Program-made: the position numbers and the translations under genes
Assembly: GCF_000165505.1 (NCBI RefSeq)
Contig: NC_014633.1
Span: 897,625 to 961,624 of the forward strand
Length of the DNA stretch: 64,000 bases
From: Ilyobacter polytropus DSM 2926
GTDB lineage: Bacteria; Fusobacteriota; Fusobacteriia; Fusobacteriales; Fusobacteriaceae
Direction: 5' to 3'
Shown here: positions 8,442 through 16,496 of the stretch, in pieces
How the letters are laid out: every line of letters starts with the position of its first letter
Position numbering within the stretch: position 1 is the stretch's first letter
Notes under the pieces: generated by a model
Told to the model about the DNA's origin: nothing
The model's input: only the letters and a program-made list of their open reading frames with translations
Databases searched by the model: none

Positions 8442-9221
8442 ATGAGCAGTTCTGAAATATTAAATAGAGAGAGTTTTTTTAAAGAATTCTCTATAGACGA
8501 AGAGTACTTTAAAAGTACCGGACTAGAGTGGAGTGAGCTTGAAAAAATATATCAAGATTACACGTTACTGGTTCCTCTTATGGAAAAGAGAGCCGAAGAG
8601 ATCGTTTTATATATAATGGCATTAAAAGATGTCCATTCTGTAAGACGTCGGGTAAAAAAACCGGAACATCTTATTGAAAAAATCATAAGAAAGGGAAAGA
8701 AATACACAGACAGAGGCATCAATGTCAAAACTTACAAAAAAATTGTAACTGACCTTATAGGGGTTAGAGTTTTACATCTATTCAAAGATGACTGGAAAAG
8801 CATACATGAAGAAATAATCGATTTATGGGAAACAAAAGAAACCCCTCAGATCAATATAAGAAGGGGAGACTACAACCTTGATAAGCTGAGGGAAGGGATA
8901 AAAAACTACAATTGTGATATTATTGTGAGAGAACACGGTTACAGATCTGTACACTACCTTATAGGAGCCTCTCTAAGCCCTCAAAAGGAAGTCTTTGTAG
9001 AGATTCAGGTGAGAACTGTTTTCGAAGAGGCCTGGAGCGAAATAGACCATATAATAAGATACCCATATGATATAGACAATCCTATTCTTTCTGAATACCT
9101 GGGAATATTCAATAGAATTGTAGGAAGTGCAGATGAAATGGGGATGTTTTTAAAAAAATTAAAAAAAGAGGTCGGTAAAAACAATCCAAACCCTAGAGAA
9201 TTGGATAATAAATTCAAATAA
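8442..9221 (+). CDS. Small alarmone synthetase (RelA/SpoT-domain GTP pyrophosphokinase)
   Basis: A 259-residue single-domain (p)ppGpp synthetase of the RelQ/YjbM-type. It lacks the HD hydrolase, TGS and ACT regions of long RSH proteins. Diagnostic synthetase motifs are RRRVKKPEHL (ATP-binding basic patch), DLIGVRVL, HGYRSVHYLI and EIQVRTVFEEAWSEIDH (G-loop and catalytic Glu region). It should transfer pyrophosphate from ATP to GDP or GTP in the cytoplasm as a stress alarm. It starts at an ATG after GAGGTGAT and is monocistronic with its own terminator. Assignment is strong; its regulation is not visible. Confidence 0.92.
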   Translation: MSSSEILNRESFFKEFSIDEEYFKSTGLEWSELEKIYQDYTLLVPLMEKRAEEIVLYIMALKDVHSVRRRVKKPEHLIEKIIRKGKKYTDRGINVKTYKKIVTDLIGVRVLHLFKDDWKSIHEEIIDLWETKETPQINIRRGDYNLDKLREGIKNYNCDIIVREHGYRSVHYLIGASLSPQKEVFVEIQVRTVFEEAWSEIDHIIRYPYDIDNPILSEYLGIFNRIVGSADEMGMFLKKLKKEVGKNNPNPRELDNKFK

Positions 9222-9228
9222 TATTATG

Positions 9229-9259
9229 AGCTGTCCTTATATTGGGACAGCTTTTTTTA
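9229..9259 (+). terminator. Rho-independent terminator after the alarmone synthetase
   Basis: AGCTGTCC (9229-9236) pairs with GGACAGCT (9245-9252) followed by a T7 tract. Confidence 0.9.
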
Positions 9260-9415
9260 TTTATACCTGTAAAAACATATTTTTGACGAAAAATACCTTC
9301 GGTAATTATTCATTTTTTACTTTTTTTATACAATTTTATATAATTTATTTTTTTATTGAAAAGGAAAACAACCAGAAATTTATAAAATTAAAAGTATAAA
9401 GAAGGAGGTGAAAAT

Positions 9416-10054
9416 ATGGTTTCAGATCTTAGAATTTATAAAGGAGATTATGAAAGAGGGAAAATACCTATCAAAGATTTCCAGGAATACCCATTAGAGC
9501 ATCTTCACGAATGGCTTATAGAAGCCTATGAAAAAGGAGAAAATTTTCCAAATACCATGACTCTTAGCACAGTAACCCAGTCCGGTGTCACAATGAGCAC
9601 TGTTCCTCTAAAATCCTTTAAAAATGAAAAACTCAGATTTTTCGGTAATTATGATAATTATTATAATTCAGAATTAGGTTCCAAAAGCTCTGTGGGTGTT
9701 CATTTCTTTTTCAAAAAAACAAAAAGACAGATTTTTATAAGAGGTGATCTCGAAAAAATACCTGCATCGGAATCTAAGGATTATTTTAATGAACAACCAA
9801 AGGAAGATAAGATCATGATATGGGCTACAAAAGAAGGAAAGGCAATCTTAAAAGAAGACGAATTAAAAAATCATTTTGATCAAATCAGAGACAAATTCAA
9901 GGACAACTCTATTCCCTGCCCGAAATTTTGGGGAGGTTATGATATCACTCCTAAATATATCGAATTCCTTGAGGGTATAGAGGGTGGAGTGCACCAAAAA
10001 TTAACTTATCAACTTATTAATGGAAAATGGGCAAAGAAAAAAACTACATCTTAG
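9416..10054 (+). CDS. Pyridoxamine 5'-phosphate oxidase family protein (PdxH-like)
   Basis: A 212-residue FMN-split-barrel protein with the length and motif order of PdxH, which oxidises pyridoxine or pyridoxamine phosphate to pyridoxal 5'-phosphate. Visible segments are TMTLSTVTQSGVTMSTVPLKSF, FFGNYDNYYNSELGSKSS, KKTKRQIFIRGDLEKIPASES with a following YFNEQP, and WGGYDITPKYIEFLEG. The conserved C-terminal RLHDR of true PdxH is replaced by GVHQKLTY, and the final RLxP motif is missing. A related flavin-dependent activity is therefore possible. A very strong GGAGGTG ribosome site precedes the ATG. Monocistronic, terminator follows. Confidence 0.78.
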   Translation: MVSDLRIYKGDYERGKIPIKDFQEYPLEHLHEWLIEAYEKGENFPNTMTLSTVTQSGVTMSTVPLKSFKNEKLRFFGNYDNYYNSELGSKSSVGVHFFFKKTKRQIFIRGDLEKIPASESKDYFNEQPKEDKIMIWATKEGKAILKEDELKNHFDQIRDKFKDNSIPCPKFWGGYDITPKYIEFLEGIEGGVHQKLTYQLINGKWAKKKTTS

Positions 10055-10081
10055 TGTAATTATGAAAATAAATTAAACTAC

Positions 10082-10110
10082 AAAAAGGAGTTTGTACAAA
10101 CTCCTTTTTT
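10082..10110. terminator. Bidirectional terminator between convergent genes
   Basis: AAAAGGAGTTT at 10083-10093 pairs with AAACTCCTTTT at 10098-10108. A and T tracts flank both sides, so it can serve the PdxH-like gene and the opposing CDP-alcohol phosphotransferase gene. Confidence 0.85.
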
Positions 10111-10149
10111 AATTATACAAAGATTAGATTTTATGTGTTCAAATAAAAG

Positions 10150-10731
10150 TTATCCCAGTATTTTTCTAGCCTCTAAAAGTCTTTGGGATGCTGTAAAAAT
10201 AACCGCTGATAAAAATACCACCCCTATTGGATTTATATACTTTGTAAAAAGCATCATCATTGTAAAAAATATAAACCCCTCAGTCCTTTCAGCCACTCCA
10301 GCCTGATAATAAAAGGACTTACTTCCCTTTTTTTCGGCCATCATTCCGGTGGTTAGGAAAACTGTCATGGAAAATATTATACTGCAAGTCAAAATTAGCA
10401 TTGTCATTCTAGTATTTGAAAACCTAAATGCCAGCCCTAATATAACGGATATTTCCACAAGTCTGTCAAAGGTTATATCCATAACTGTTCCAAAGGGGGT
10501 CGACCCATTTTCCCTGGCTATAGTTCCATCTACCGCATCGAGGAGACCTGACAACCACAAGACTGCTATGGCCATTAGCGGCATTTTAAAGTAGATAAAA
10601 ATCCCCGTTGATATTCCCATAAAAAAAGCCATAACAGTAACTTGATTGGCAGTAAAATTATATCTCATAAAAAAATCTGCTACTTTTTCAATAATTGGTT
10701 GTACATGTTTCCTAGCGTGTGTGTCTAGCAT
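10150..10731 (-). CDS. CDP-alcohol phosphatidyltransferase family membrane protein (YnjF-like)
   Basis: An integral membrane enzyme of about 193 residues. The family motif is visible at residues about 68-89 as VDGTIARENGSTPFGTVMDITFD, that is DG-x2-AR-x7-G-x3-D-x3-D. The spacing between AR and G is seven, where eight is typical. Such enzymes exchange CMP of a CDP-alcohol for another alcohol in phospholipid synthesis. The start at the ATG at 10731 uses GAGG eight bases upstream. It is the last gene of the ABC-importer operon; E. coli ynjF occupies the same position after ynjBCD. Substrate unknown. Confidence 0.82.
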   Translation of the reverse strand: MLDTHARKHVQPIIEKVADFFMRYNFTANQVTVMAFFMGISTGIFIYFKMPLMAIAVLWLSGLLDAVDGTIARENGSTPFGTVMDITFDRLVEISVILGLAFRFSNTRMTMLILTCSIIFSMTVFLTTGMMAEKKGSKSFYYQAGVAERTEGFIFFTMMMLFTKYINPIGVVFLSAVIFTASQRLLEARKILG

Positions 10732-10746
10732 TTTTAGCACCTCTGT

Positions 10747-11772
10747 TTATATCAATATAATATTATCTTTGTTATACCTTATATAGAGTTCCATATGATT
10801 CTCTATAGGAAATTCAACACGGTTTTGAATCACCTCTATACACTCTCCGCCTATATCAATATCCAAATGATAAAAGCCACTTTTAAAGGAGCTGTCCTTT
10901 ACTATGCCTTTGAAAACACCCTCATTACCATCTGTTTTTTCCTCCAATGTTACTCTTAGGTCCTCTGACTTCAAAGCCAGACAGACTTTTTCAGCCTCAC
11001 TAAATTTTACAGGAAATTCTATGGTTTCATTATAAAAGATACCATCTTTGATCTTTCCAGTGAATATGTTATTTATTCCTATAAATTTTGCCACAAAGGG
11101 TGAGGACGGTTTTTTATAGAGGTTCAATGGAGTATCAAACTGAGCAAGTTTTCCATTATCCAATATGGCAATTTTGTCCGATAGATAAAATGCTTCATTT
11201 CTGTCGTGAGTCACAAAGAGTACAGTACTTTTATGTTTTTTCTGAATTTTTTTTAGAAGTTTCTGTAGTTTTCCTCTGAGTCCTTCATCTAGTGCTGAGA
11301 AAGGTTCATCCATAAGAAGAAGTTTAGGTTCCATGACAAGTGCTCTTGCTATAGACACCCTCTGTTTCTGGCCTCCACTGAGGTCATATGGATGTCTTTT
11401 TTCAAAACCACCTAGTCCAAGCTCTTTCAACACATCTCTAGCCTTTTCCAGTCTCTTCTTTTTACTTATTCCCATCATTTTTAGGCCAAAGGCTACATTA
11501 TCCTCTACATTTAGATTTGGAAGAAGCAGGGAATCTTGAAAAACCATTGACAGGCCTTTTTCTTTAGGGGATTTTCCTCTAGTTTTTTCACCCTGTATGT
11601 AAACTTCCCCATCATAGTCTTCTGTTAATCCAGAAATTATATTTAACAAAGTGGTCTTTCCACATCCAGATTCTCCCAGAAGGGTTACAAACTCACCTTT
11701 TTCAATTTTTAGATTAAAATTTTTCATTTTAAAATTATCATAATTTTTACCAATATCTTCCAAAATTACCAT
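10747..11772 (-). CDS. ABC importer ATPase (YnjD/PotA-like)
   Basis: A 341-residue ATP-binding subunit with Walker A GESGCGKT (33-40), Q-loop VFQDS near 77-81, signature LSGGQKQR (131-138), Walker B LLLMDEP (151-157) and the H-loop VTHD near 188. A C-terminal TOBE-like extension (from about residue 235) is typical of spermidine, iron or thiamine-type importers. Its start overlaps the upstream permease by seven bases, indicating translational coupling. With two permeases, a lipoprotein and a CDP-alcohol phosphotransferase it matches the E. coli ynjBCDF layout. Substrate is unknown; thiamine, polyamines or ferric iron are family possibilities. Confidence 0.92.
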   Translation of the reverse strand: MVILEDIGKNYDNFKMKNFNLKIEKGEFVTLLGESGCGKTTLLNIISGLTEDYDGEVYIQGEKTRGKSPKEKGLSMVFQDSLLLPNLNVEDNVAFGLKMMGISKKKRLEKARDVLKELGLGGFEKRHPYDLSGGQKQRVSIARALVMEPKLLLMDEPFSALDEGLRGKLQKLLKKIQKKHKSTVLFVTHDRNEAFYLSDKIAILDNGKLAQFDTPLNLYKKPSSPFVAKFIGINNIFTGKIKDGIFYNETIEFPVKFSEAEKVCLALKSEDLRVTLEEKTDGNEGVFKGIVKDSSFKSGFYHLDIDIGGECIEVIQNRVEFPIENHMELYIRYNKDNIILI

Positions 11773-12527
11773 ACTATGTCCCCTGTCATTTTTTTATTGT
11801 AGATCCTCTTTAATTTTCTCTCCAAAATAAAGAGTAAAGAAAAGTTTATAAATATATAGAGTACGCTGTATACAGCCCCCACCTTTATATTCCCTCCCGA
11901 TATATACGGAAACATCAAAATAGGGATGGTCAAAACCTTCCCCCCTCCTATTATGAGGGTATTTAAGTATTGTGCAAAGGATACTATTATCACCAGGCTA
12001 CCACCTGCGATTACAGAAGGCATAATATGAGGCAAAGTAATGTAAAAAAATCTCTGTATTCTGTTGGCCCCTAGCATCTTACCAACTATTTCATAATTTT
12101 CATTGAGAGTCCCATACCCTATGGTTGTAGAATGAATGTAATACGGAAGGGTAAGTACCGTATGTATAAAAACAACCCCTATAAGAGTTTCTGAAAGCCC
12201 TAGCCTGATAAAAGTAAAATAGATTCCCATACTGGTAACAAAAGATGGAATAATCAACGGGAGAAAAACCAGCCCCTGGATAATTTTTTTACCTTTGAAA
12301 TTCTTTCTTGCCAGTATATTTGCAGCTGGAGTCCCAAGCATAATATTAAGAAAAAGGGTCAGCATAGCTGTTATAACAGTGGTAATTGAAGCATCATAAG
12401 TTTTTTTGTCATTTATTATATAAAGCCATGAATCAAAGTTTAAACTTTCGTATATAAGAGCTCCAAAGGGAAGTATAAAACATATCATTATAATAACCCC
12501 AATTAGTTTCATTCCTAATCTTTTCAT
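11766..12527 (-). CDS. ABC importer permease, second subunit (YnjC C-half-like)
   Basis: A 253-residue inner-membrane permease with six predicted helices. The cytoplasmic EAA-loop region (ENYEIVGKMLGANRIQRFFYITLPHIMPS) contacts the ATPase. The ATG begins directly after the stop of the first permease, so the two are cotranslated. In E. coli the two permease halves are fused in one YnjC polypeptide; here they are separate genes. This follows from the family and gene order. Substrate not known. Confidence 0.88.
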   Translation of the reverse strand: MKRLGMKLIGVIIMICFILPFGALIYESLNFDSWLYIINDKKTYDASITTVITAMLTLFLNIMLGTPAANILARKNFKGKKIIQGLVFLPLIIPSFVTSMGIYFTFIRLGLSETLIGVVFIHTVLTLPYYIHSTTIGYGTLNENYEIVGKMLGANRIQRFFYITLPHIMPSVIAGGSLVIIVSFAQYLNTLIIGGGKVLTIPILMFPYISGGNIKVGAVYSVLYIFINFSLLFILERKLKRIYNKKMTGDIVW

Positions 12528-13412
12528 CTAATCCCACGCCCTTTGATTTTTACCTACGGTGAATCTGTGAAGACAGTATACCAATACTCCCCCTGTCATA
12601 CTAACCAATGAGATAAACATATTTATCACCATAAGGTTTGGCCTGTCAGCAAGATTCCCCTTAGAATACATATCATAAGCCATTACTGCCAGAGCCTTTG
12701 GATAAGTCACACCAAGTATATAAGGCGTTTCAAATGCTGTAAACATATAAGCAATTATGATAAAAAAACTCATAAGAAGAGATGGGCCCATCAATGGAAG
12801 CGCCACTTCGAAAAAAAACCTTATTTTCCCCACACCAAAAATATAAGCTACCGAATCCCATTTTTTATTTATTCTCTGAAGAACCGGAAAAGACATCATA
12901 ACTACAAAGGGACAGGTTTTCCATATATAAGTTAGCATTATCCCAATTCCTTTTTCGTCATTTGTTATGATAGGAAACTCCCTGTAACTTTCTATTAATC
13001 CAGTAGCCACTAGGCAACGACTGATAAATCCATTCTGTAAAAGAAGGATCAGTATAAGGTAAGATGCCACTAGGTAAGGCACTAGTAAAGGGCTTTCTAT
13101 TATTTTCTTTAAGTAATTACCTTTGAAATATCTGCCCTTTATATTCATATATAGAAAAAAAAGCAATCCTATAGAAACCAATAGAGATAACATTGAAGAA
13201 CAGATTGCCATTTTTGATGTAAATACCAGCGAATCCAAAAAGCTTTCACTGCCTAGAACCTCCATGTAATACTTTAGTGTAAACTCGGATTTCCCAATTA
13301 TTTTATTTAGTCCGAAGCTCTGCAACAGCCCATAGATAAATCCATAAACAAAAAACAATGTTATGAATAAAATTACAGGCATCAGATAGATATATCTTTT
13401 AATTCTTTCCAA
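12528..13412 (-). CDS. ABC importer permease, first subunit (YnjC N-half-like)
   Basis: A 294-residue inner-membrane permease with about six hydrophobic helices. An EAA-like loop (NKKWDSVAYIFGVGKIRFFFEVALPLMGPSLL) lies in the second half. The frame begins at a TTG at 13412 overlapping the end of the binding-protein gene by 14 bases; a GGATGG sequence ten bases upstream is the only ribosome-site candidate. The next in-frame ATG, ten codons in, has none. Together with the next permease it should form the membrane channel of the importer. TTG start is likely but not certain. Confidence 0.85.
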   Translation of the reverse strand: MERIKRYIYLMPVILFITLFFVYGFIYGLLQSFGLNKIIGKSEFTLKYYMEVLGSESFLDSLVFTSKMAICSSMLSLLVSIGLLFFLYMNIKGRYFKGNYLKKIIESPLLVPYLVASYLILILLLQNGFISRCLVATGLIESYREFPIITNDEKGIGIMLTYIWKTCPFVVMMSFPVLQRINKKWDSVAYIFGVGKIRFFFEVALPLMGPSLLMSFFIIIAYMFTAFETPYILGVTYPKALAVMAYDMYSKGNLADRPNLMVINMFISLVSMTGGVLVYCLHRFTVGKNQRAWD

Positions 13413-14601
13413 TCTTCTCTAGCCATCCCTTTTCAATTATTTCAAGCTTTTCCGGAGAAAGCTCTCTCACTCTTTTTGTCGCTCTTTCCTCTAGCGTAGG
13501 AAGTGCATCTGACTGTCCTAGTATTTCAAAATTTTCTTTATCCTCTTGAGATAATTTACTCATATCTAGAATAGTAGAATCCCCCCAGTTTTTTGGATCC
13601 TGTTTTGCTAGCTGTGCATCTTCTGACAACAGATAATTTACTACATATAAGGCTCCTGCCTTATTTTTAGAGTTTTCAGGTATACTCAAATAATGATTAT
13701 TAAACAGAGTTCCTTTTTCTATAAGAAAGCTTTTACTGTTCTCAGAAAATTCTCCAGATGTGATTTTATTGCTCGCTTTATTGACTGCATATCCCATAGT
13801 TACAGCAATCTCTTGGTTGGAGTATAGTATATCCAGTTTCCCTTCACTCTCAGGATAGGTTTCACCCTTTCTCCATAAATAAGGTTCTAACTCTTCAAAG
13901 TAATTCCATACCTCTTCAAGAGCTACCTTAAATTTTTCATTACTCATACCTTGAGCCTTCTCTTCTCCTATTATATCTATAACCATATTTCTCACAAAAG
14001 CGCTTCCTGTAAAATCAGGGATAGCCGGATATGTAAAAACTCCCGGGTTGTTTTTTACATATTCCTTGAGAGTCTCATGATCTATGAAAGGTAGGGTTCC
14101 AGTAGAGCTGTCATATATAAAATTAAACTGTGTTTCTCCCCAGGGAGCCTCCAACCCGTTTATAGGTTCTCCAAAGTCACTTATCAGAGTTTCTTGTTTC
14201 ACTTTTTCTATTATAGGAAGATTTTTCACAAAATTTCCCCATAAAACATTACTTTCTTTAAGAAGTTTAAAATTCTCTCCGTTTATCCATATAATATCCA
14301 CACTTCCATTTTTTTTACCCGCCTGATTTTCAACGATGAGCTTATTTACAGTGTCTTTTATATCTGTGATTGGAACTCTGTTAAGAATTATATTATTTTT
14401 TTCTTTTAGTGAATTTGCTACAAAAGTATCCATAAATTTATTTATCTCTGCAGATCCACCCCACATATATATGCTTACCTCTGTTCCTTGAGAATTTTTT
14501 TCCACTTTTCCCCAGCTATAATCAAGCTTTGTAGCATCCTCTTCTTTTTTACCACAGGCCACTGCCATAAGGACTAAAATCAAAAATACAACTTTTTTCA
14601 T
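13399..14601 (-). CDS. ABC importer substrate-binding lipoprotein (YnjB-like)
   Basis: A binding protein of about 400 residues starting with a lipoprotein signal (MKKVVFLILVLMAVACGKK, cysteine at residue 16). It should be anchored to a membrane facing the periplasm. The core has YMWGGSAEINKFMDTF near the N-terminus and APWGETQFNFIYDS mid-protein, as in the YnjB group of extracellular solute-binding proteins. The ATG at 14601 follows GGGGGAG at four bases, preferable to an ATG six codons upstream. First gene of the ynjB-C-C-D-F-like operon. The ligand is unknown. Confidence 0.88.
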   Translation of the reverse strand: MKKVVFLILVLMAVACGKKEEDATKLDYSWGKVEKNSQGTEVSIYMWGGSAEINKFMDTFVANSLKEKNNIILNRVPITDIKDTVNKLIVENQAGKKNGSVDIIWINGENFKLLKESNVLWGNFVKNLPIIEKVKQETLISDFGEPINGLEAPWGETQFNFIYDSSTGTLPFIDHETLKEYVKNNPGVFTYPAIPDFTGSAFVRNMVIDIIGEEKAQGMSNEKFKVALEEVWNYFEELEPYLWRKGETYPESEGKLDILYSNQEIAVTMGYAVNKASNKITSGEFSENSKSFLIEKGTLFNNHYLSIPENSKNKAGALYVVNYLLSEDAQLAKQDPKNWGDSTILDMSKLSQEDKENFEILGQSDALPTLEERATKRVRELSPEKLEIIEKGWLEKIGKN

Positions 14602-14880
14602 CGTGCTCCCCCATTCCAATTATTCATCAGTATCTAATTTACCATATTTTCTATTAGAAAATTCAAATTTTTAATAAAAAAATTAAATCTTCTAATATTT
14701 AATACATTATTAGACTTATATCTTGATTATATAATATACATTCTCCATTAGCAAATATGAGGTCTTTTCTTCCTGTATCTAGTAATAATATATTCTTAAA
14801 AATTTAAAACAACCATTTAATTTATAAAAAAATTATTTAGGGAGTGATGGCGGTATATTATTTATCAATTTTTATCCAAT

Positions 14881-14908
14881 GTAAAAGCCCTCCTTAGAGG
14901 GCTTTTCA
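14881..14908 (-). terminator. Terminator after the rhodanese-TVP38 gene
   Basis: AAAAGCCCTC (14883-14892) and GAGGGCTTTT (14897-14906) form a ten-base stem directly downstream of the minus-strand gene. The trailing U run is short but part of the stem itself. The remaining 14602-14880 interval is AT-rich and shows no gene. Confidence 0.75.
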
Positions 14909-16456
14909 CTATACTGATTTTACAGAAGCTTTTGACTTTTTAGCTATTATTTTTGTTATTACTGTCAATATAAAGAATATCAGAGATGCTGTAAGAGACA
15001 TCTTTATAGCCGTAGCCTTATCTCCTGATGCCACTGCTCCTGCTAATAGAACAAAAACAGCGGTTCCTGGAAGGATAAATAAGGTGGATAATAAAGAATA
15101 CTGCATAAAGTTAATTGATGTAAGTCCGTAAACATAATTCTGTATCCCGAATGGGAAAACTGGAATCAGCCTTGTTGTAGCAAGGATAAACCAACCATCA
15201 TTTTTGACCCCTTCATTTATCTTTTTAAAGACCTCTGAATTCCCAAATTTAGATTCAATAGGCTTTCTAGCAATATATCTAGCTATCAAAAATGCCATGG
15301 AAAGTCCTAGAGAAGCACCGATTGCAGTATAGATAACCCCTTTAACTCCTCCGAATACGAGCCCTCCCACTAAAGTTATAGGCAGTACAGATATACAGGT
15401 AATTGTTATCAGGGCATACATGAGTATGTATGCTGCAGGAGCCCATACCCCAAGACTTCCAATTAACATTTCCATTTTTTCTCTAGATTTCATATAGCTG
15501 AAAAAAACTTTGAAAAGACTTGTTTTTTCAAGCTCTACATTCCCATTCACTGCATTATAAGACCACTCAATCCAAGAACCATCATAATTCTTTACGTTGT
15601 CCCAGCCTAGTAACTGACTCAATACAAAGGTCATATGAGCCGATCTTACTCCCGACTGACAATAAGAGATGATCTGCTTATCTCTAGTGATTCCGTTTTC
15701 TGCAAGGATAGCCTCCATCTCTTCTTTTGACTTGAAGCTTTTATCCTCATTTACCATTTTATCCCAAGGAACATAGTATTCACTAGGAATTCTTCCTTTG
15801 GCGAAAGCTCCTTTATACTGAGCTAGCCCATCATGTTCAAAGTCTGTCCTTGTATCTATTACGACTGTATTATCATCCCCTATACTTTTTTTCACATCCT
15901 CTATAGTGGCAAACTTAGAGGTGTCCTCAGACTTTGGAAACTCGTATTTTACAGATTCAGGTTTTGCAGAAGTCTCAGCTACCATCGGTAGCCCTGCATT
16001 TTTCCATCCATCTATTCCGCCATCTATAAGAACCATTTTTTCGTGGCCATACATATCAAGGATCCACCACAGTCTGGCTGCATCATACTCTGCTTTTGCA
16101 CTTACTAGCATTATATATGTGTCTCCAGTTACTCCGTAACTTCCGAGAACTTCAGCCATTTTTTCCCTTGTAGCCCTCATACCACCGTATTCATACTCGC
16201 CTTTATCTGCTGAAAAAGATGGCCTCCAGATCTGGTACGAACCAGGTATATGACCCTTGTTATAGTCAGGCTCTTTTCTTACATCTAATACAACTATATT
16301 TTTATCCGCTGTCAGCATTTCATTTGCTTTTTCAGGGCTGATCAGTATTTTAGAATTTGAATATTGATCATAATTTTTTACTGCTGTAGGATTTTCATTA
16401 GCTACTCCAATCACAAATACCAATAAAAAGATTACAGAAACAAGTAGTTTTTTCAT
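14909..16456 (-). CDS. Tandem rhodanese fused to a TVP38/TMEM64 membrane domain
   Basis: A 515-residue exported membrane protein. After a signal peptide (MKKLLVSVIFLLVFVIG), two rhodanese domains follow. The first (about 35-165) lacks a catalytic cysteine (MLVSAKAEYDAARLWW). The second (about 185-305) has the active-site loop YCQSGVRSAH with Cys near residue 270. From about residue 320 a TVP38/DedA-like membrane domain follows, with GLVFGGVKGVIYTAIGASLGLSMAFLIARY and TTRLIPVFPFGIQNYVYGLT. The periplasmic rhodanese should carry persulfide sulfur; the fused membrane part suggests sulfur or lipid-linked movement across the membrane, which is inference. The ATG at 16456 has GGAGGG upstream. It is the third gene of an operon with the oxidoreductase and a second tandem rhodanese. 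Confidence 0.88.
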   Translation of the reverse strand: MKKLLVSVIFLLVFVIGVANENPTAVKNYDQYSNSKILISPEKANEMLTADKNIVVLDVRKEPDYNKGHIPGSYQIWRPSFSADKGEYEYGGMRATREKMAEVLGSYGVTGDTYIMLVSAKAEYDAARLWWILDMYGHEKMVLIDGGIDGWKNAGLPMVAETSAKPESVKYEFPKSEDTSKFATIEDVKKSIGDDNTVVIDTRTDFEHDGLAQYKGAFAKGRIPSEYYVPWDKMVNEDKSFKSKEEMEAILAENGITRDKQIISYCQSGVRSAHMTFVLSQLLGWDNVKNYDGSWIEWSYNAVNGNVELEKTSLFKVFFSYMKSREKMEMLIGSLGVWAPAAYILMYALITITCISVLPITLVGGLVFGGVKGVIYTAIGASLGLSMAFLIARYIARKPIESKFGNSEVFKKINEGVKNDGWFILATTRLIPVFPFGIQNYVYGLTSINFMQYSLLSTLFILPGTAVFVLLAGAVASGDKATAIKMSLTASLIFFILTVITKIIAKKSKASVKSV

Positions 16457-16496
16457 TTGACCCTCCATTAAGTGCAGGAAATTACACCACACTATA

